Below, piece after piece: positions 38,304 to 47,301 of a stretch of DNA of 64,000 bases. How positions within the stretch are numbered: position 1 is the first letter of the stretch; every line of letters starts with the position of its first letter. The stretch is from Erysipelotrichales bacterium (GTDB lineage Bacteria; Bacillota_I; Bacilli_A; Erysipelotrichales; Erysipelotrichaceae): contig CAJTFG010000004.1 of the NCBI GenBank assembly GCA_910575705.1, positions 1 to 64,000 on the forward strand, written 5' to 3'. Under the pieces are notes generated by a model. That model was given only the letters and a program-made list of their open reading frames with translations. It did no database searches and was not told the origin of the DNA. Both the position numbers and the translations under genes were made by a program.

Positions 38304-38454
38304 GCTGTTAAAACAATATAAATGTGCATGAAAACGGTTTCGCAACAAAATTAACTGTACATTATCTCGTTTGTTTTATATAATCTATAGTAGATATTTA
38401 GTGAATATATAGTATTGAGACGGATGAAGAGTATTCAAGCTGGGAGGTATAGTT

Positions 38455-39606
38455 ATGTATCATGAAGATCTGTACGATGTAAATGATTATGATGAAGACA
38501 TCCATCAAAAGGAACTGCTGTTAGAGGAGGCAAAACAAATTCCTGCTTCAGCAGACTGGAAGGAAGCGTTTCCGATCATTCAAGAATTGAAGAAAAAATG
38601 GAAGCGAATTTCTTATTGGGAATCCGCATATGAGGATCAGTTAGCAGAATCCTTTGACGACTGTCTTGATGTTTTTTATAAAAAGCGCAAAGAAGGCTTT
38701 GAAAATATCAAGTCTTATAAAGAAGACCTCATCGCACAAGCAGAAAAGCTTTCTCTTTCCGAGGAATGGAATAAAGCAAGCGATGAGATGAATCAGCTGA
38801 TGCAGCAGTGGAAGAGTGCAGGGGTCATAGGAAAAGAAGAGGATGACGCTTTATGGGAAGCATTTCAAAAGGCGAGACAAGTATTTTTTGACCGAAAGAA
38901 ACAGCATTGGGAAGAGATGCAGACGAAATTTGAACATGCTCGTCAAATAAAACAGGAATTGATTGAAAAAGCTGCGTCTTTGCGTGATTGTGAGGATTGG
39001 AAAAAAACGAGTGAGCAGTATCGTAAGCTGATGGATGAATGGAAAGAAGCCGGAAGTGCGGGAAAGGCGTATGAAGATCAGTTATGGAATGCATTCCAAG
39101 AGCATCGTCAGGCATTCTATGATCGGAGGAACGCGTATTATGATGAACTGCATGAAGAGTATGATCAGAAATATGAGGCGAAAAGAAATCTGGTAAATCA
39201 AGCAAAAGAAATTGCGGAAAGCCAGTCTTATACGAGAGAGCATACAAGCAAGATGAAGGAATTGGGAGTAGAGTGGAAGAAAATCGGCTCTTGCGGAAGA
39301 GAGAGAGAAGATGAAATATGGGCAGAATTTCGTTCTTTGATGGATGCGTATTTTAACGGTTTAAAACAATGGAACGAACAGAGACATCTGGAATGGCGTC
39401 AGCGCATGCAGGAAGCCAGAAGAAGAAAACAAGAGATGATCCAGCAACAGAAGCGGCAGATTAAATATATGCAGGATGAGATCGTCGGATTGCTGGGGCA
39501 GAAAGCGATCGATGATATGCAGGAACAGATTGAAGACCGCAAGGAATTTATCCTTCAGCTGGAAGAGGAGCTGGCGGATATTGAAGCGAAATTGGAAGAG
39601 AATTAA
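38455..39606 (+). CDS. DUF349-repeat coiled-coil protein
   Basis: 383 residues, highly charged and almost wholly helical. About four repeats of a 70-75 residue DUF349 unit are visible, each with W-K near the start (D-W-K-E-A, E-W-N-K-A, D-W-K-K-T, Y-T-R-E-H) and a later W-K/G pattern with F-x-x-x-F-Y or V-F-Y/F-F. The C-terminus is a long coiled coil. Cytosolic; role unknown in this group. A GGGAGGTAT site precedes ATG 38455. Confidence 0.85.
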   Translation: MYHEDLYDVNDYDEDIHQKELLLEEAKQIPASADWKEAFPIIQELKKKWKRISYWESAYEDQLAESFDDCLDVFYKKRKEGFENIKSYKEDLIAQAEKLSLSEEWNKASDEMNQLMQQWKSAGVIGKEEDDALWEAFQKARQVFFDRKKQHWEEMQTKFEHARQIKQELIEKAASLRDCEDWKKTSEQYRKLMDEWKEAGSAGKAYEDQLWNAFQEHRQAFYDRRNAYYDELHEEYDQKYEAKRNLVNQAKEIAESQSYTREHTSKMKELGVEWKKIGSCGREREDEIWAEFRSLMDAYFNGLKQWNEQRHLEWRQRMQEARRRKQEMIQQQKRQIKYMQDEIVGLLGQKAIDDMQEQIEDRKEFILQLEEELADIEAKLEEN

Positions 39607-39612
39607 CGATAG

Positions 39613-39640
39613 ATAAAAAAGCAGCGCTGCTGCTTTTTAT
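39613..39640 (+). terminator. Terminator
   Basis: AAAAAAGCAGC and GCTGCTTTTT around a short loop after the DUF349 gene. Confidence 0.75.
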
Positions 39641-39705
39641 ATGGTATAGCTTGTGAAGCGATGTTCATACTGATAAAGAACGATATATGTGACAGGAGGT
39701 GTGCT

Positions 39706-39918
39706 ATGTTTGCGGAAGGAATGAAAGTCTATTTTGTAGAAGATGGAAATGTGCATTCCGGGTATGTCATAGATGTAGAAAAGAAAGAATGGGGATTTTC
39801 TTTTAGTATCGACAGTTATGGCGGATGTGAAGGAAATTATCGCATTCATTCCGATCAGATCGGCATCACTGTGTTTGAGAGCCGAGAGCAGGCGGAAGCC
39901 TCTGTAAAGTTTACGTAA
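39706..39918 (+). CDS. Small hypothetical protein
   Basis: 70 residues starting at ATG 39706 after an excellent ACAGGAGGTG. Mostly predicted beta strands, acidic, no hydrophobic segment or signal. I do not recognise a family. Its last codons run directly into the hairpin at the end of the minus-strand cassette, and its final bases read on the minus strand resemble the motif that follows the other cassettes. Confidence 0.75.
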   Translation: MFAEGMKVYFVEDGNVHSGYVIDVEKKEWGFSFSIDSYGGCEGNYRIHSDQIGITVFESREQAEASVKFT

Positions 39919-40215
39919 CCATGGCGCTTGCTATGGTTTTTAGCATGCTTTGTACAGAGCCGGACGCTGATAGATGGGGAGTTGAATAAAATGAGATCCG
40001 TTATTATTACAATTATAACCGGAGCGTCCTAAATAGAGCGGGTTATGAAGAGACAGCGAGTGATTTCCTATGGAAGATGTCCAATAAATTTCGTATTTGG
40101 CATTCGTCAAAGGAGGAAAATGAAAAGCGGGGTTGAGGTTTCCTTCACAATCATATAGATCCTTGCAGCTATAAGATATTTTTACTAGGATGCTTTGCTG
40201 ATAAGAAATCGTGCG
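39917..40215 (-). other. Solitary coding cassette, TIS to QRPAL, minus strand
   Basis: Landmarks GCACGATTTCT (40214-40204) and CAGCGTCCGGCTCTG (39969-39955) match those of the array at 48643-50174. From T-I-S to Q-R-P-A-L the frame is open for 86 codons and ends Y-K-A-C-stop at 39942-39940. The product has C-K-D-L-Y-D-C near its start and is rich in Asn, Ser and Tyr. No start codon with a ribosome site is seen. The end hairpin AACCATGGC/GCTATGGTT lies at 39938-39917. This is a fifth member, 8.4 kb from the array and inverted. Confidence 0.75.
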
Positions 40216-40297
40216 ATAACTTATGCGATGATACTGTTTTTACCTTTTCATTTATAATTAAAAAGAGACTGTGCCGTCGTCATGGTTGCCAGTCTTT

Positions 40298-40606
40298 TTA
40301 ATCTTGCAGGCGCTTGATGAATTGAAGAATCAGTTTGAAGTCATCCTCACTGATATGATGAAGCCCTTTTATCATTTTATTTTGAAGCTCAGGATATGCA
40401 TTATGCTCATCGAAAAATTCAGCGGGTGTTATACCGAAATACTCACATATGGCAAAGAATTCATTCATAGAAGGCAGTGATTTTCCAGAAGTTATATTGT
40501 TGATATAGCCTCTGGAATGTCCCAGTGCATAACTCATCTGATATTCTGACACACCTTTGCGCAATCTTAGCTGTGTTATCCGTTCTCTTACAAATTGCTC
40601 ATTCAT
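40298..40606 (-). CDS. Xre-family helix-turn-helix regulator
   Basis: 102 residues. The HTH covers residues 5-60: R-I-T-Q-L-R-L-R-K-G-V-S-E-Y-Q-M-S, then recognition-helix region S-R-G-Y-I-N-N-I-T-S-G-K-S-L-P-S. The C-terminal 35 residues are a helical tail. It lies immediately beside the solitary cassette, which ends on the same strand, but no functional link is shown. Its own start is followed upstream by a 160-base gap facing the 59-residue basic protein. Confidence 0.88.
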   Translation of the reverse strand: MNEQFVRERITQLRLRKGVSEYQMSYALGHSRGYINNITSGKSLPSMNEFFAICEYFGITPAEFFDEHNAYPELQNKMIKGLHHISEDDFKLILQFIKRLQD

Positions 40607-40773
40607 ACTATCACCTCATATGTTAATAATAGTGTATCCCGATTACCACTTAGCATTTTTAAAGATGTTAATTAAATAGAAATAAAGTTTTTAACATGAT
40701 ATAATAGAATAAATTAAGGTTAACTATGCGAAGTTAATGAGAGCAGTTCTTATAAAGAATATAGGAGGTATTT

Positions 40774-40953
40774 ATGATGAGGGAAATGTCAGAGAAGGAA
40801 AGAAAGACAAAAGAGCGATGTGATAAGAGGAAAAGACATTTAGAAAATGTGATAAAGAGAAAGAAACGCTGGGGTTGGCGGTATGTCCGATCGAAAAAAA
40901 GAAGACCTTCCGAAGAAGAGATCATGCTGTATGTCCTCAAAGAGTTTTTATGA
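40774..40953 (+). CDS. Small highly basic protein
   Basis: 59 residues starting at ATG 40774 after ATAGGAGGTATTT, a strong site. About 40 percent of residues are Lys or Arg, with K-R-K-K-R-W-G-W-R-Y in the centre and an acidic patch before the end. Nucleic-acid binding is plausible from charge alone. No family recognised. It stands alone and divergent from the Xre gene. Confidence 0.6.
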   Translation: MMREMSEKERKTKERCDKRKRHLENVIKRKKRWGWRYVRSKKRRPSEEEIMLYVLKEFL

Positions 40954-41020
40954 TGCATCTATATAGGAATTGATTTTTTGTACGATCTTTATTAATCTAT
41001 AGATGCAAGAGGGTGTATGT

Positions 41021-41329
41021 ATGAATGAGGAATTTTACTTTAATGTATATGCGGTCGTAGAGGAAATCCCTGTGGGGAGCGTTGCGACATACCAGCTGAT
41101 CGCGCGTCTTTGCGGACATGAAAAAAACAGTCGCTTGGTGGGAAGAGCCTTGCGGTATGCCGGACTGTATGGAAGTTTTCCATGTCATCGTGTCGTGCAT
41201 AGCGACGGTAAACTGGTAGAGGGATGGATGGAACAGAGGGCGTTGTTAGAAGAGGAAGGCGTTCGGTTTCTGAAAAACGGAAAGGTGGATATGCGGCGTC
41301 ATCTTTGGAAGACAGGGATCACTATATGA
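41021..41329 (+). CDS. MGMT-family (O6-alkylguanine methyltransferase C-terminal domain) protein
   Basis: 102 residues comprising only the DNA-binding/transferase domain. The alkyl-acceptor motif is G-S-F-P-C-H-R-V-V near residue 60, so the Cys is kept, unlike alkyltransferase-like proteins that have Trp there. Y-Q-L-I-A-R-L-C and R-L-V-G-R-A-L-R are the usual helix blocks. ATG 41021 is chosen after GAGGGTGT. It may repair alkylated DNA alone or act as a damage sensor. Confidence 0.88.
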   Translation: MNEEFYFNVYAVVEEIPVGSVATYQLIARLCGHEKNSRLVGRALRYAGLYGSFPCHRVVHSDGKLVEGWMEQRALLEEEGVRFLKNGKVDMRRHLWKTGITI

Positions 41330-41335
41330 CCCAAA

Positions 41336-41359
41336 GAAAGAGCAGAGACTCTTTTTTTA
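41336..41359 (+). terminator. Terminator
   Basis: AAAGAGCAGAGACTCTTTTTTT, a short hairpin with T-run. Confidence 0.7.
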
Positions 41360-41403
41360 TTGCCGTTTTATAGATTTTTTGTTGACGTATCGTATGTGTT
41401 GAT

Positions 41404-41431
41404 GTAAACTCTGTTTTGTTTACAAGTAAAC
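41404..41431. promoter_or_regulatory. Palindromic operator-like sites before marR
   Basis: GTTTAC-AA-GTAAAC (41418-41431) is a perfect palindrome, and a further GTAAAC stands at 41404-41409. The sites lie 20 bases before the MarR start and probably serve autoregulation. Confidence 0.6.
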
Positions 41432-41451
41432 CGATATGAGGGAGAGATCAT

Positions 41452-41910
41452 ATGAAAAAAAGTATGATGAATTTGGAAGATCTGTTAAAAAATCTGTCCT
41501 GCTTGAGAAATATGCAGGCAAAACTGTCGTCTGTTTATTTGACGGATTATGCTTTTACACCGAATGAACTGAATGTTTTAATCTTGCTTTCGAATAATCC
41601 TTCTATGGACACGGCTAAGGAATTATCTATGTATCTGGGAGTGTCTAAGGGATTGATCTGTCGCAGTCTGGATCATTTGGCTGCTCTGGATATGATCTGC
41701 GTGGAAGAGGATCCTGCGGATCACCGCAAGCAGCGGCTTAGGTTGAAAAAATGTTCACAGCCTGTTATAGAACGCATAAAACAGGCCAGAAGTGTAATAG
41801 GAGAGAAATTGCTGCAAGGGATCTGTGAAGAGGAACTGCAGATCGTAGAAGGGGTATTTGATAAAATACGCAATAATATACAGTTGCTGAAGGAGGAAGA
41901 ATATGAATAA
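41452..41910 (+). CDS. MarR-family regulator
   Basis: 152 residues with winged-helix region L-S-M-Y-L-G-V-S-K-G-L-I-C-R-S near residue 62 and wing D-P-A-D-H-R-K-Q-R-L. GAGGGAGAG precedes the start. It overlaps the MATE gene by eight bases and probably represses it, a common pairing for drug efflux. Confidence 0.93.
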   Translation: MKKSMMNLEDLLKNLSCLRNMQAKLSSVYLTDYAFTPNELNVLILLSNNPSMDTAKELSMYLGVSKGLICRSLDHLAALDMICVEEDPADHRKQRLRLKKCSQPVIERIKQARSVIGEKLLQGICEEELQIVEGVFDKIRNNIQLLKEEEYE

Positions 41911-43288
41911 GACAAAGGATATGGATCTGGGAAAGGAACCTATAGGGAAATTGTTTTTTATGCTGGCAGTACCGGCGATCGCTTCTCAGGTCGTGAATGC
42001 TTTATATAATATTGTGGATCGCATGTATATCGGACATATCTCTGAGGTAGGATCGATCGCTTTGACGGGTGTCGGGGTATGTTTTCCTATTATCATGATC
42101 GTTTCGGCTTTTGCCGCGCTTGTCAGTATGGGCGGCGCTCCCGGAGCATCCATCATGATGGGAAAAGGAAAGCATGAAGAGGCAGAAAAGATCTTAGGCA
42201 ACTGTTTTCAGGCGCTGATCATCACATCGCTGATATTGACCGTTGTCATACTCACATGTAAAACACCGCTGCTGATGCTTTTTGGAGCCAGTGATAATAC
42301 GCTGCCTTATGCAGAAAGCTATATGCTTATCTATGCTATCGGGACTGTTTTTGTACAGCTGACCTTGGGGATGAACGCGTTCATTTCAGCGCAAGGATTT
42401 TCCCGCATCAGTATGCTTACCGTTGTCATCGGAGCCGTTACCAATATCGTGTTAGATCCAATCTTGATTTTTTTATTTGATTTGGGCGTTCAGGGAGCTG
42501 CTTTGGCTACTGTGCTTTCTCAGGCGGTATCTGCTGTTTGGGTCATTCGCTTTCTTATAGGGAAACAGACGATCGTTCGTTTGCGCAGAAAATGCTTTAA
42601 GATAGAAAAAGCTGTTTTACTGCCGGCGATGGCTCTCGGTATCGCTCCGTTTATCATGCAGTCTACGGAAAGTCTTTTGATCCTATGTTTCAATTCTTCG
42701 CTTTTACAATACGGTGGCGATGTCGCAGTCGGTACGATGACGATCTTATCGAGTGTCATGCAGTTTGCGATGATGCCGCTTATCGGATTTACACAAGGGT
42801 CTCAGCCGATCATATCGTATAATTACGGAGCCGGTAATATACAACGCATCCGTCAGGGATTTCGTTTGCTTTTGATATCCTGCCTGACCTATGCAACGCT
42901 GCTTTGGTTTTTGGTCATGCTGTTCCCGCAGTTGTTTGCGGCTGTATTTACGAGTGATCCAGAGTTGATGGAGATGACGATATGGGGATTGCGCGTATAT
43001 ATGTTCGGCAGTCTTCTCATGGGAGCGCAACTGGCATGCCAACAGACGTTCATCGCCTTGGGAAATGCGAAAACTAGTGCTTTTTTAGCGATGTTTCGTA
43101 AGCTGATCGTCTTGATCCCGCTTATTTACATACTTCCGTTCTTTTTTGAAAATAAGGTATTGGCAGTATTTTTAGCGGAACCGATCGCGGATATCCTAGC
43201 TGTTATTACTACGGTGACATTGTTTGCCATAGAATTCAAAAAACTGATGCAGCGTCCGAATGCAAAGACGGATATTCATACCGTTTGA
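41903..43288 (+). CDS. MATE-family efflux transporter
   Basis: 461-residue protein with 12 predicted transmembrane helices. N-terminal A-V-P-A-I-A-S-Q-V-V-N-A-L-Y-N-I-V-D-R near residue 22, G-A-P-G-A-S near 78, and the second-half block T-Q-G-S-Q-P-I-I-S-Y-N-Y-G near residue 295 are characteristic. It exports drugs or metabolites with Na+ or H+ exchange; substrate unknown. GGAGGAAGAAT precedes the start inside marR. Confidence 0.95.
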   Translation: MNKTKDMDLGKEPIGKLFFMLAVPAIASQVVNALYNIVDRMYIGHISEVGSIALTGVGVCFPIIMIVSAFAALVSMGGAPGASIMMGKGKHEEAEKILGNCFQALIITSLILTVVILTCKTPLLMLFGASDNTLPYAESYMLIYAIGTVFVQLTLGMNAFISAQGFSRISMLTVVIGAVTNIVLDPILIFLFDLGVQGAALATVLSQAVSAVWVIRFLIGKQTIVRLRRKCFKIEKAVLLPAMALGIAPFIMQSTESLLILCFNSSLLQYGGDVAVGTMTILSSVMQFAMMPLIGFTQGSQPIISYNYGAGNIQRIRQGFRLLLISCLTYATLLWFLVMLFPQLFAAVFTSDPELMEMTIWGLRVYMFGSLLMGAQLACQQTFIALGNAKTSAFLAMFRKLIVLIPLIYILPFFFENKVLAVFLAEPIADILAVITTVTLFAIEFKKLMQRPNAKTDIHTV

Positions 43289-43375
43289 TGGATCTTGGCA
43301 TGCGATTCATCGTTTTGCTGGATAAAAACAGTTTTTTAAGGTAGAATGATGATAGAGAGAAAGGATGTTTCCTAC

Positions 43376-45007
43376 ATGAAAGATGTTATTCATATCATCG
43401 GACATAAAAATCCCGATACCGATTCTATCGTGTCTTCTATTGCTTATGCGGAATTGAAAAGAACCTTGGGTATCAATGCGATCGCATGCCGCATCGGAGA
43501 CTTGAATACGGAAACGGATTTTGTATTAAAGAAATTTAAAGTGGCAGAGCCGGTTTATATACAAACAGCAAAATGCAAGCTGTATGACATACCGTTTGAT
43601 GAAGCGGTTACCGTTTCCAAGGATTGTACGATCAAAGAAGCATGGGATCGTATCAACCGTACCAAAAACAGAGCGCTGTATGTCGTGGATAAGGAAGAAA
43701 AGCTTCTGGGTGTTGTTTCTATTTCCGATATTACGAGCATTTTGATGAATGAGCGTTCGACCAATAAGGTTTTGATGAAAAAAACACCGGTGGATAATAT
43801 ACGCAAAGTGCTGAAAGGAGAATTCCTATACGAAGCACCATCTTATCGTACCAATGGCAACGTTCATATCCTGGCATCGAAAAAGAGCTTTGAAGACGCA
43901 GATGAATATAAGGATAGCATCGTTGTTATGAGCGATGATCTGGAATTGCAGAAAAAAGTGATCTGTTCTCATGCCGCTTGTCTGATCCTCGTAAATGTCG
44001 ATATCGTTTCCGGCAATATTCTTCGTCTTGCGAAAGAGTATGGCTGTACGATCATTAAGACAGTGCAGGATATGCTTTGGATCGCTCGAAATATTTATAA
44101 AGCACCAAATGTGGAGCTGATCATGGAACGAAAGATCATTGCGTTTCATAACCATGCGTATATCGGCGATGTATATACGAAGATGTCGAAGACCCGCTAT
44201 CGTTCTTACCCGGTGCTGAATAATCAAGGGAAGGTATTGGGAGCGATCTCCCGCTATCACTTGTTGAATTATAAAAAGAAAAAGTTTATATTGCTGGATC
44301 ATAATGAAGGCAGTCAGAGCATCGATGATCTGAATGAAGGAGAAGTGATGGAGATCATCGATCATCATCGTATTGGCGATATAGAAACGTCTTCGCCGAT
44401 CCGTTTCCGCAATGAGATCATCGGAAGTACATGTACGATCATTTCCAAGATATATAAGGAGAACGGCATTGTACCGCAGCCGGAGATCGCTGCGATTTTA
44501 TGCTGTGCCATCATATCGGATACGATGAATTTCAATTCTCCTACGACAACGGCAGTTGATCGTGCTATTGCCGCTGAGCTTGCGGATATTGCCGGTATTC
44601 ATCTGCCGGAGATCGCCAAAGAGATGTTTTCCGCTGTAGCGACGCTGAAAGGAAGATCGCTGTCAGAGATCTTATACAATGACTTCAAGGAATATAATAT
44701 AGAAGGAAAGCGGATTGCGATCGGGCAGATCAACATTGCTGAAGAAGAGGAAGTACGTGAGATTAAAGAGGATTTTATTGATTATATGCATAAGATCAAT
44801 GAAATCAATAAGTTTGATCTTTTGATGATGTGCTTTACGAACGTGGAGGGAACGGGCAGCAATCTTGTTTTTATCGGTCATCTTAGCTGGATGGTAGACG
44901 AGGTATTTAAAGATGATATCATGGATGATATGTATTTTGTGGATAGTGTTATCTCACGCAAGAAACAGATCATTCCCGCATTATCTAAAGCATTTCAAAA
45001 TTTGTAA
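43376..45007 (+). CDS. CBS-domain family II inorganic pyrophosphatase (DHH/DHHA2)
   Basis: Mn-dependent pyrophosphatase of 543 residues, longer than the plain 310-residue form because of inserted regulatory domains. N-terminal G-H-K-N-P-D-T-D-S-I, first CBS domain around residues 70-125, DRTGG-type region to about 240, second CBS domain around 245-300, then D-H-H-R and the DHHA2 tail. CBS pairs in such enzymes bind adenine nucleotides. ATG 43376 follows GAAAGGATG; ATG 43346 has no site. Confidence 0.93.
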   Translation: MKDVIHIIGHKNPDTDSIVSSIAYAELKRTLGINAIACRIGDLNTETDFVLKKFKVAEPVYIQTAKCKLYDIPFDEAVTVSKDCTIKEAWDRINRTKNRALYVVDKEEKLLGVVSISDITSILMNERSTNKVLMKKTPVDNIRKVLKGEFLYEAPSYRTNGNVHILASKKSFEDADEYKDSIVVMSDDLELQKKVICSHAACLILVNVDIVSGNILRLAKEYGCTIIKTVQDMLWIARNIYKAPNVELIMERKIIAFHNHAYIGDVYTKMSKTRYRSYPVLNNQGKVLGAISRYHLLNYKKKKFILLDHNEGSQSIDDLNEGEVMEIIDHHRIGDIETSSPIRFRNEIIGSTCTIISKIYKENGIVPQPEIAAILCCAIISDTMNFNSPTTTAVDRAIAAELADIAGIHLPEIAKEMFSAVATLKGRSLSEILYNDFKEYNIEGKRIAIGQINIAEEEEVREIKEDFIDYMHKINEINKFDLLMMCFTNVEGTGSNLVFIGHLSWMVDEVFKDDIMDDMYFVDSVISRKKQIIPALSKAFQNL

Positions 45008-45034
45008 AACGAAAATTTTGATTTTCGTTTTTTT
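45005..45034 (+). terminator. Terminator
   Basis: AAAACGAAAAT and ATTTTCGTTTTTTT around TTTG. Confidence 0.8.
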
Positions 45035-45125
45035 AATGGTCATTTTCTATTGATTTTCTTATAAATGTGAACTTTTCATCAACTAAATGTTTCTTTTATG
45101 TAAAGAATCAAAAGGGGAATGAGAA

Positions 45126-46229
45126 ATGATCATAGAAATTCGATATGAAAATTATCGTTCCATGAAAAATAAAACTGTTTTTGATCTTCGGGCGGAAAGC
45201 ATTTGTGAATTTCGAGACAGTGTTTTGAAATGGAACAGAAACAAAACAGATGAGTATCATGTATTGCCGCTGAAGATCGTTTATGGTCAGCATGAATGCG
45301 GGAAAACAAATCTTTTCTTGGGTTTGCAGACATTGAAGGATTTGATTTTATCCGGGTCGCTGTCTATGGCATTTCACAAATCGTATCATGAACTGGTTTT
45401 TCAAGATCTGCCGAATAAGCCGATTTCTTTAGGCGCTACCTTTTTGTGCGGAAATAAATTGATTTCCTATGATGTGTCATTTACGCAAAAGGAAATAGTC
45501 TATGAGTTGCTGCATGTAAATTGCTGTGCCATATTTGAACGTCATTTTCAAAGTGTAAAATTATCGAAAACCAATAAAGCCATGGAATACATGGATGAAT
45601 CCCGAGCTAGCAGTTTGGAAGTAAATGAGAAGCAATGCAATCCTTACCCCGCAAATTCACTGTTTTTATCTACGGGACTGGGAGCCTTTATCGCACCGAC
45701 GTTGGTAAATGAGATCCAAGAGTATTTATATAAAAAAGTATTCATATCCATTTCCACATATGAACTGCTGTCACAAAATCTGCACTTGGAAAATAAAAGA
45801 GAGATCCATGAGTTGTTCACACAGCTGCATATGCAAGACGTGCTCAGTCAGAAGCGGCCGCTGTCTTCCGGCATGATCCGCTTTATCAATTTATCTGATC
45901 TCGTATTTCAGGCGATCAAACAAAATGCGTCCATGTTTATAGATGGTATGAGTGACGGATTGAATCCTACTTTGGTAATGCCGTTATTGACCAATTTGCA
46001 TGAAAAAAGCAATACGCGCTCGCAGGTGATCTTCAATACCCATAATCCGGTATATTTGGAAAAACAATTTATCCGTCGTGATGAGATTACCTTTATGACA
46101 AAGGATCATGATACGACATATCTCAAGAGCCTGCTCGGTTATGCAAATAGGGAAAATAATTATCTTCGGAAGTATCTCAATGGGGATTATGAGACGATAC
46201 CGGTCGTTAATTTTAAGTCGTTTTCATAA
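45126..46229 (+). CDS. Stand-alone AAA (AAA_15/AAA_21-type) ATPase
   Basis: 367 residues. Opening I-E-I-R-Y-E-N-Y-R-S-M-K is typical of OLD/RloA-like ATPases. Walker A is G-Q-H-E-C-G-K-T-N near residue 56. The Walker B position reads F-I-D-G-M-S-D-G-L-N-P, where relatives have I-D-E with the catalytic Glu. The sensor I-F-N-T-H-N-P is present. No nuclease or RloB partner follows, as it would in many defence pairs. It may be a defence relic or a regulator. Confidence 0.82.
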   Translation: MIIEIRYENYRSMKNKTVFDLRAESICEFRDSVLKWNRNKTDEYHVLPLKIVYGQHECGKTNLFLGLQTLKDLILSGSLSMAFHKSYHELVFQDLPNKPISLGATFLCGNKLISYDVSFTQKEIVYELLHVNCCAIFERHFQSVKLSKTNKAMEYMDESRASSLEVNEKQCNPYPANSLFLSTGLGAFIAPTLVNEIQEYLYKKVFISISTYELLSQNLHLENKREIHELFTQLHMQDVLSQKRPLSSGMIRFINLSDLVFQAIKQNASMFIDGMSDGLNPTLVMPLLTNLHEKSNTRSQVIFNTHNPVYLEKQFIRRDEITFMTKDHDTTYLKSLLGYANRENNYLRKYLNGDYETIPVVNFKSFS

Positions 46230-46256
46230 GGATCGCAAAAGAATCTGTCGATCGGA

Positions 46257-46285
46257 CAAGGCCATATGTACGTATGGTCTTTTTA
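46257..46285 (+). terminator. Terminator
   Basis: AGGCCATATGTACGTATGGTC forms a hairpin and is followed by five T. Confidence 0.75.
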
Positions 46286-46383
46286 AATGATGCATTTCTC
46301 ATGCCGTGTGTGACGAAACTGTCTTTATTGCTATTTGTAATAAAATCATGTAATATTATACGTATTGATAAAGGAGGCTAAAA

Positions 46384-47301
46384 ATGGAATTAAAAGTAGA
46401 AAATCTTCATAAGAGCTTTGATGGTCAAGAAGTTTTGCATGGCATTTCTTTTTCCATACAGAGCGGAAAAGCGTTAGGCTTATTAGGAAGAAATGGCGCT
46501 GGAAAAACTACGACGATACGAATTTTGATGGATGTATTTAAGGCAAATGAAGGAACGATTTTCATAGATGGAAAACCGTTTCATCCAAGTGAATACAAGA
46601 TAGGATATATGCCGGAAGAACGCGGTATGTATCCGAAAAAAAGGGTTGACGAGCAGCTGATCTATTTCGCACAGCTTCGAGGTATTAAAAAAGCAGAAGC
46701 AAAAAAAGAGGCGCAGCGATGGCTGGATCGTTTGCATATAAAAGAATATGAGCATCGTAAGTTAGAAACGCTGTCTAAGGGAAATCAGCAGAAGATTCAG
46801 CTGATACAGACGTTGATCTGTAATCCTGATATCGTTATTTTAGATGAGCCGTTCAGTGGATTGGATCCTGTTAATTCTCAGCTTTTGAAAGATGTCGTAA
46901 AAGATCTGATTCAAGAAGGAAAACTCGTTATCTTTTCTTCTCATCAGATGAGTTATGTAGAAGAATTTTGTGAAGATATTTTGATTATCAATAAAGGAGA
47001 AGTAGCGCTGCAAGGAAACTTGCATGATATTAAAAAAGAGTACGGATACAATCGTCTTGTGCTGAATATCAGCAAGTATACTCCTATGCAAATGCGCGCA
47101 TTGTGTACAGCAGAACTGAAAGATATCGTAGATATATATGAAGAGCGGAAAGACTGCTTTATTTTGGAATTGAAAAGCGGTCATACGAAGTTGGAGCTGC
47201 TGAATACACTGGTAGGACTTCAGCTGAATATTGAAAAATTCATGGAGTATGAACCTACTTTGACCGATATATTCGTATTGAAAGCAGGTGATCATGCATG
47301 A
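46384..47301 (+). CDS. ABC exporter ATP-binding protein (NatA-like)
   Basis: 305 residues. Walker A G-R-N-G-A-G-K-T-T near residue 36, signature L-S-K-G-N-Q-Q-K, Walker B I-V-I-L-D-E-P-F-S-G-L-D-P and the H-loop S-S-H-Q. The extra 80-residue C-terminal domain is typical of ABC-2 drug or sodium exporters. AAAGGAGGCTAAAA precedes the start; four-base overlap with the permease gene. Confidence 0.92.
   Translation: MELKVENLHKSFDGQEVLHGISFSIQSGKALGLLGRNGAGKTTTIRILMDVFKANEGTIFIDGKPFHPSEYKIGYMPEERGMYPKKRVDEQLIYFAQLRGIKKAEAKKEAQRWLDRLHIKEYEHRKLETLSKGNQQKIQLIQTLICNPDIVILDEPFSGLDPVNSQLLKDVVKDLIQEGKLVIFSSHQMSYVEEFCEDILIINKGEVALQGNLHDIKKEYGYNRLVLNISKYTPMQMRALCTAELKDIVDIYEERKDCFILELKSGHTKLELLNTLVGLQLNIEKFMEYEPTLTDIFVLKAGDHA

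Noticed and set aside
39955-40600. Prophage remnant formed by cassette and Xre regulator
   Set aside because: No integrase, structural or replication genes are nearby; Xre regulators are common outside phages.
41021-41329. Alkyltransferase-like (ATL) protein
   Set aside because: The acceptor motif keeps Cys (P-C-H-R), whereas ATL proteins have another residue, usually Trp.
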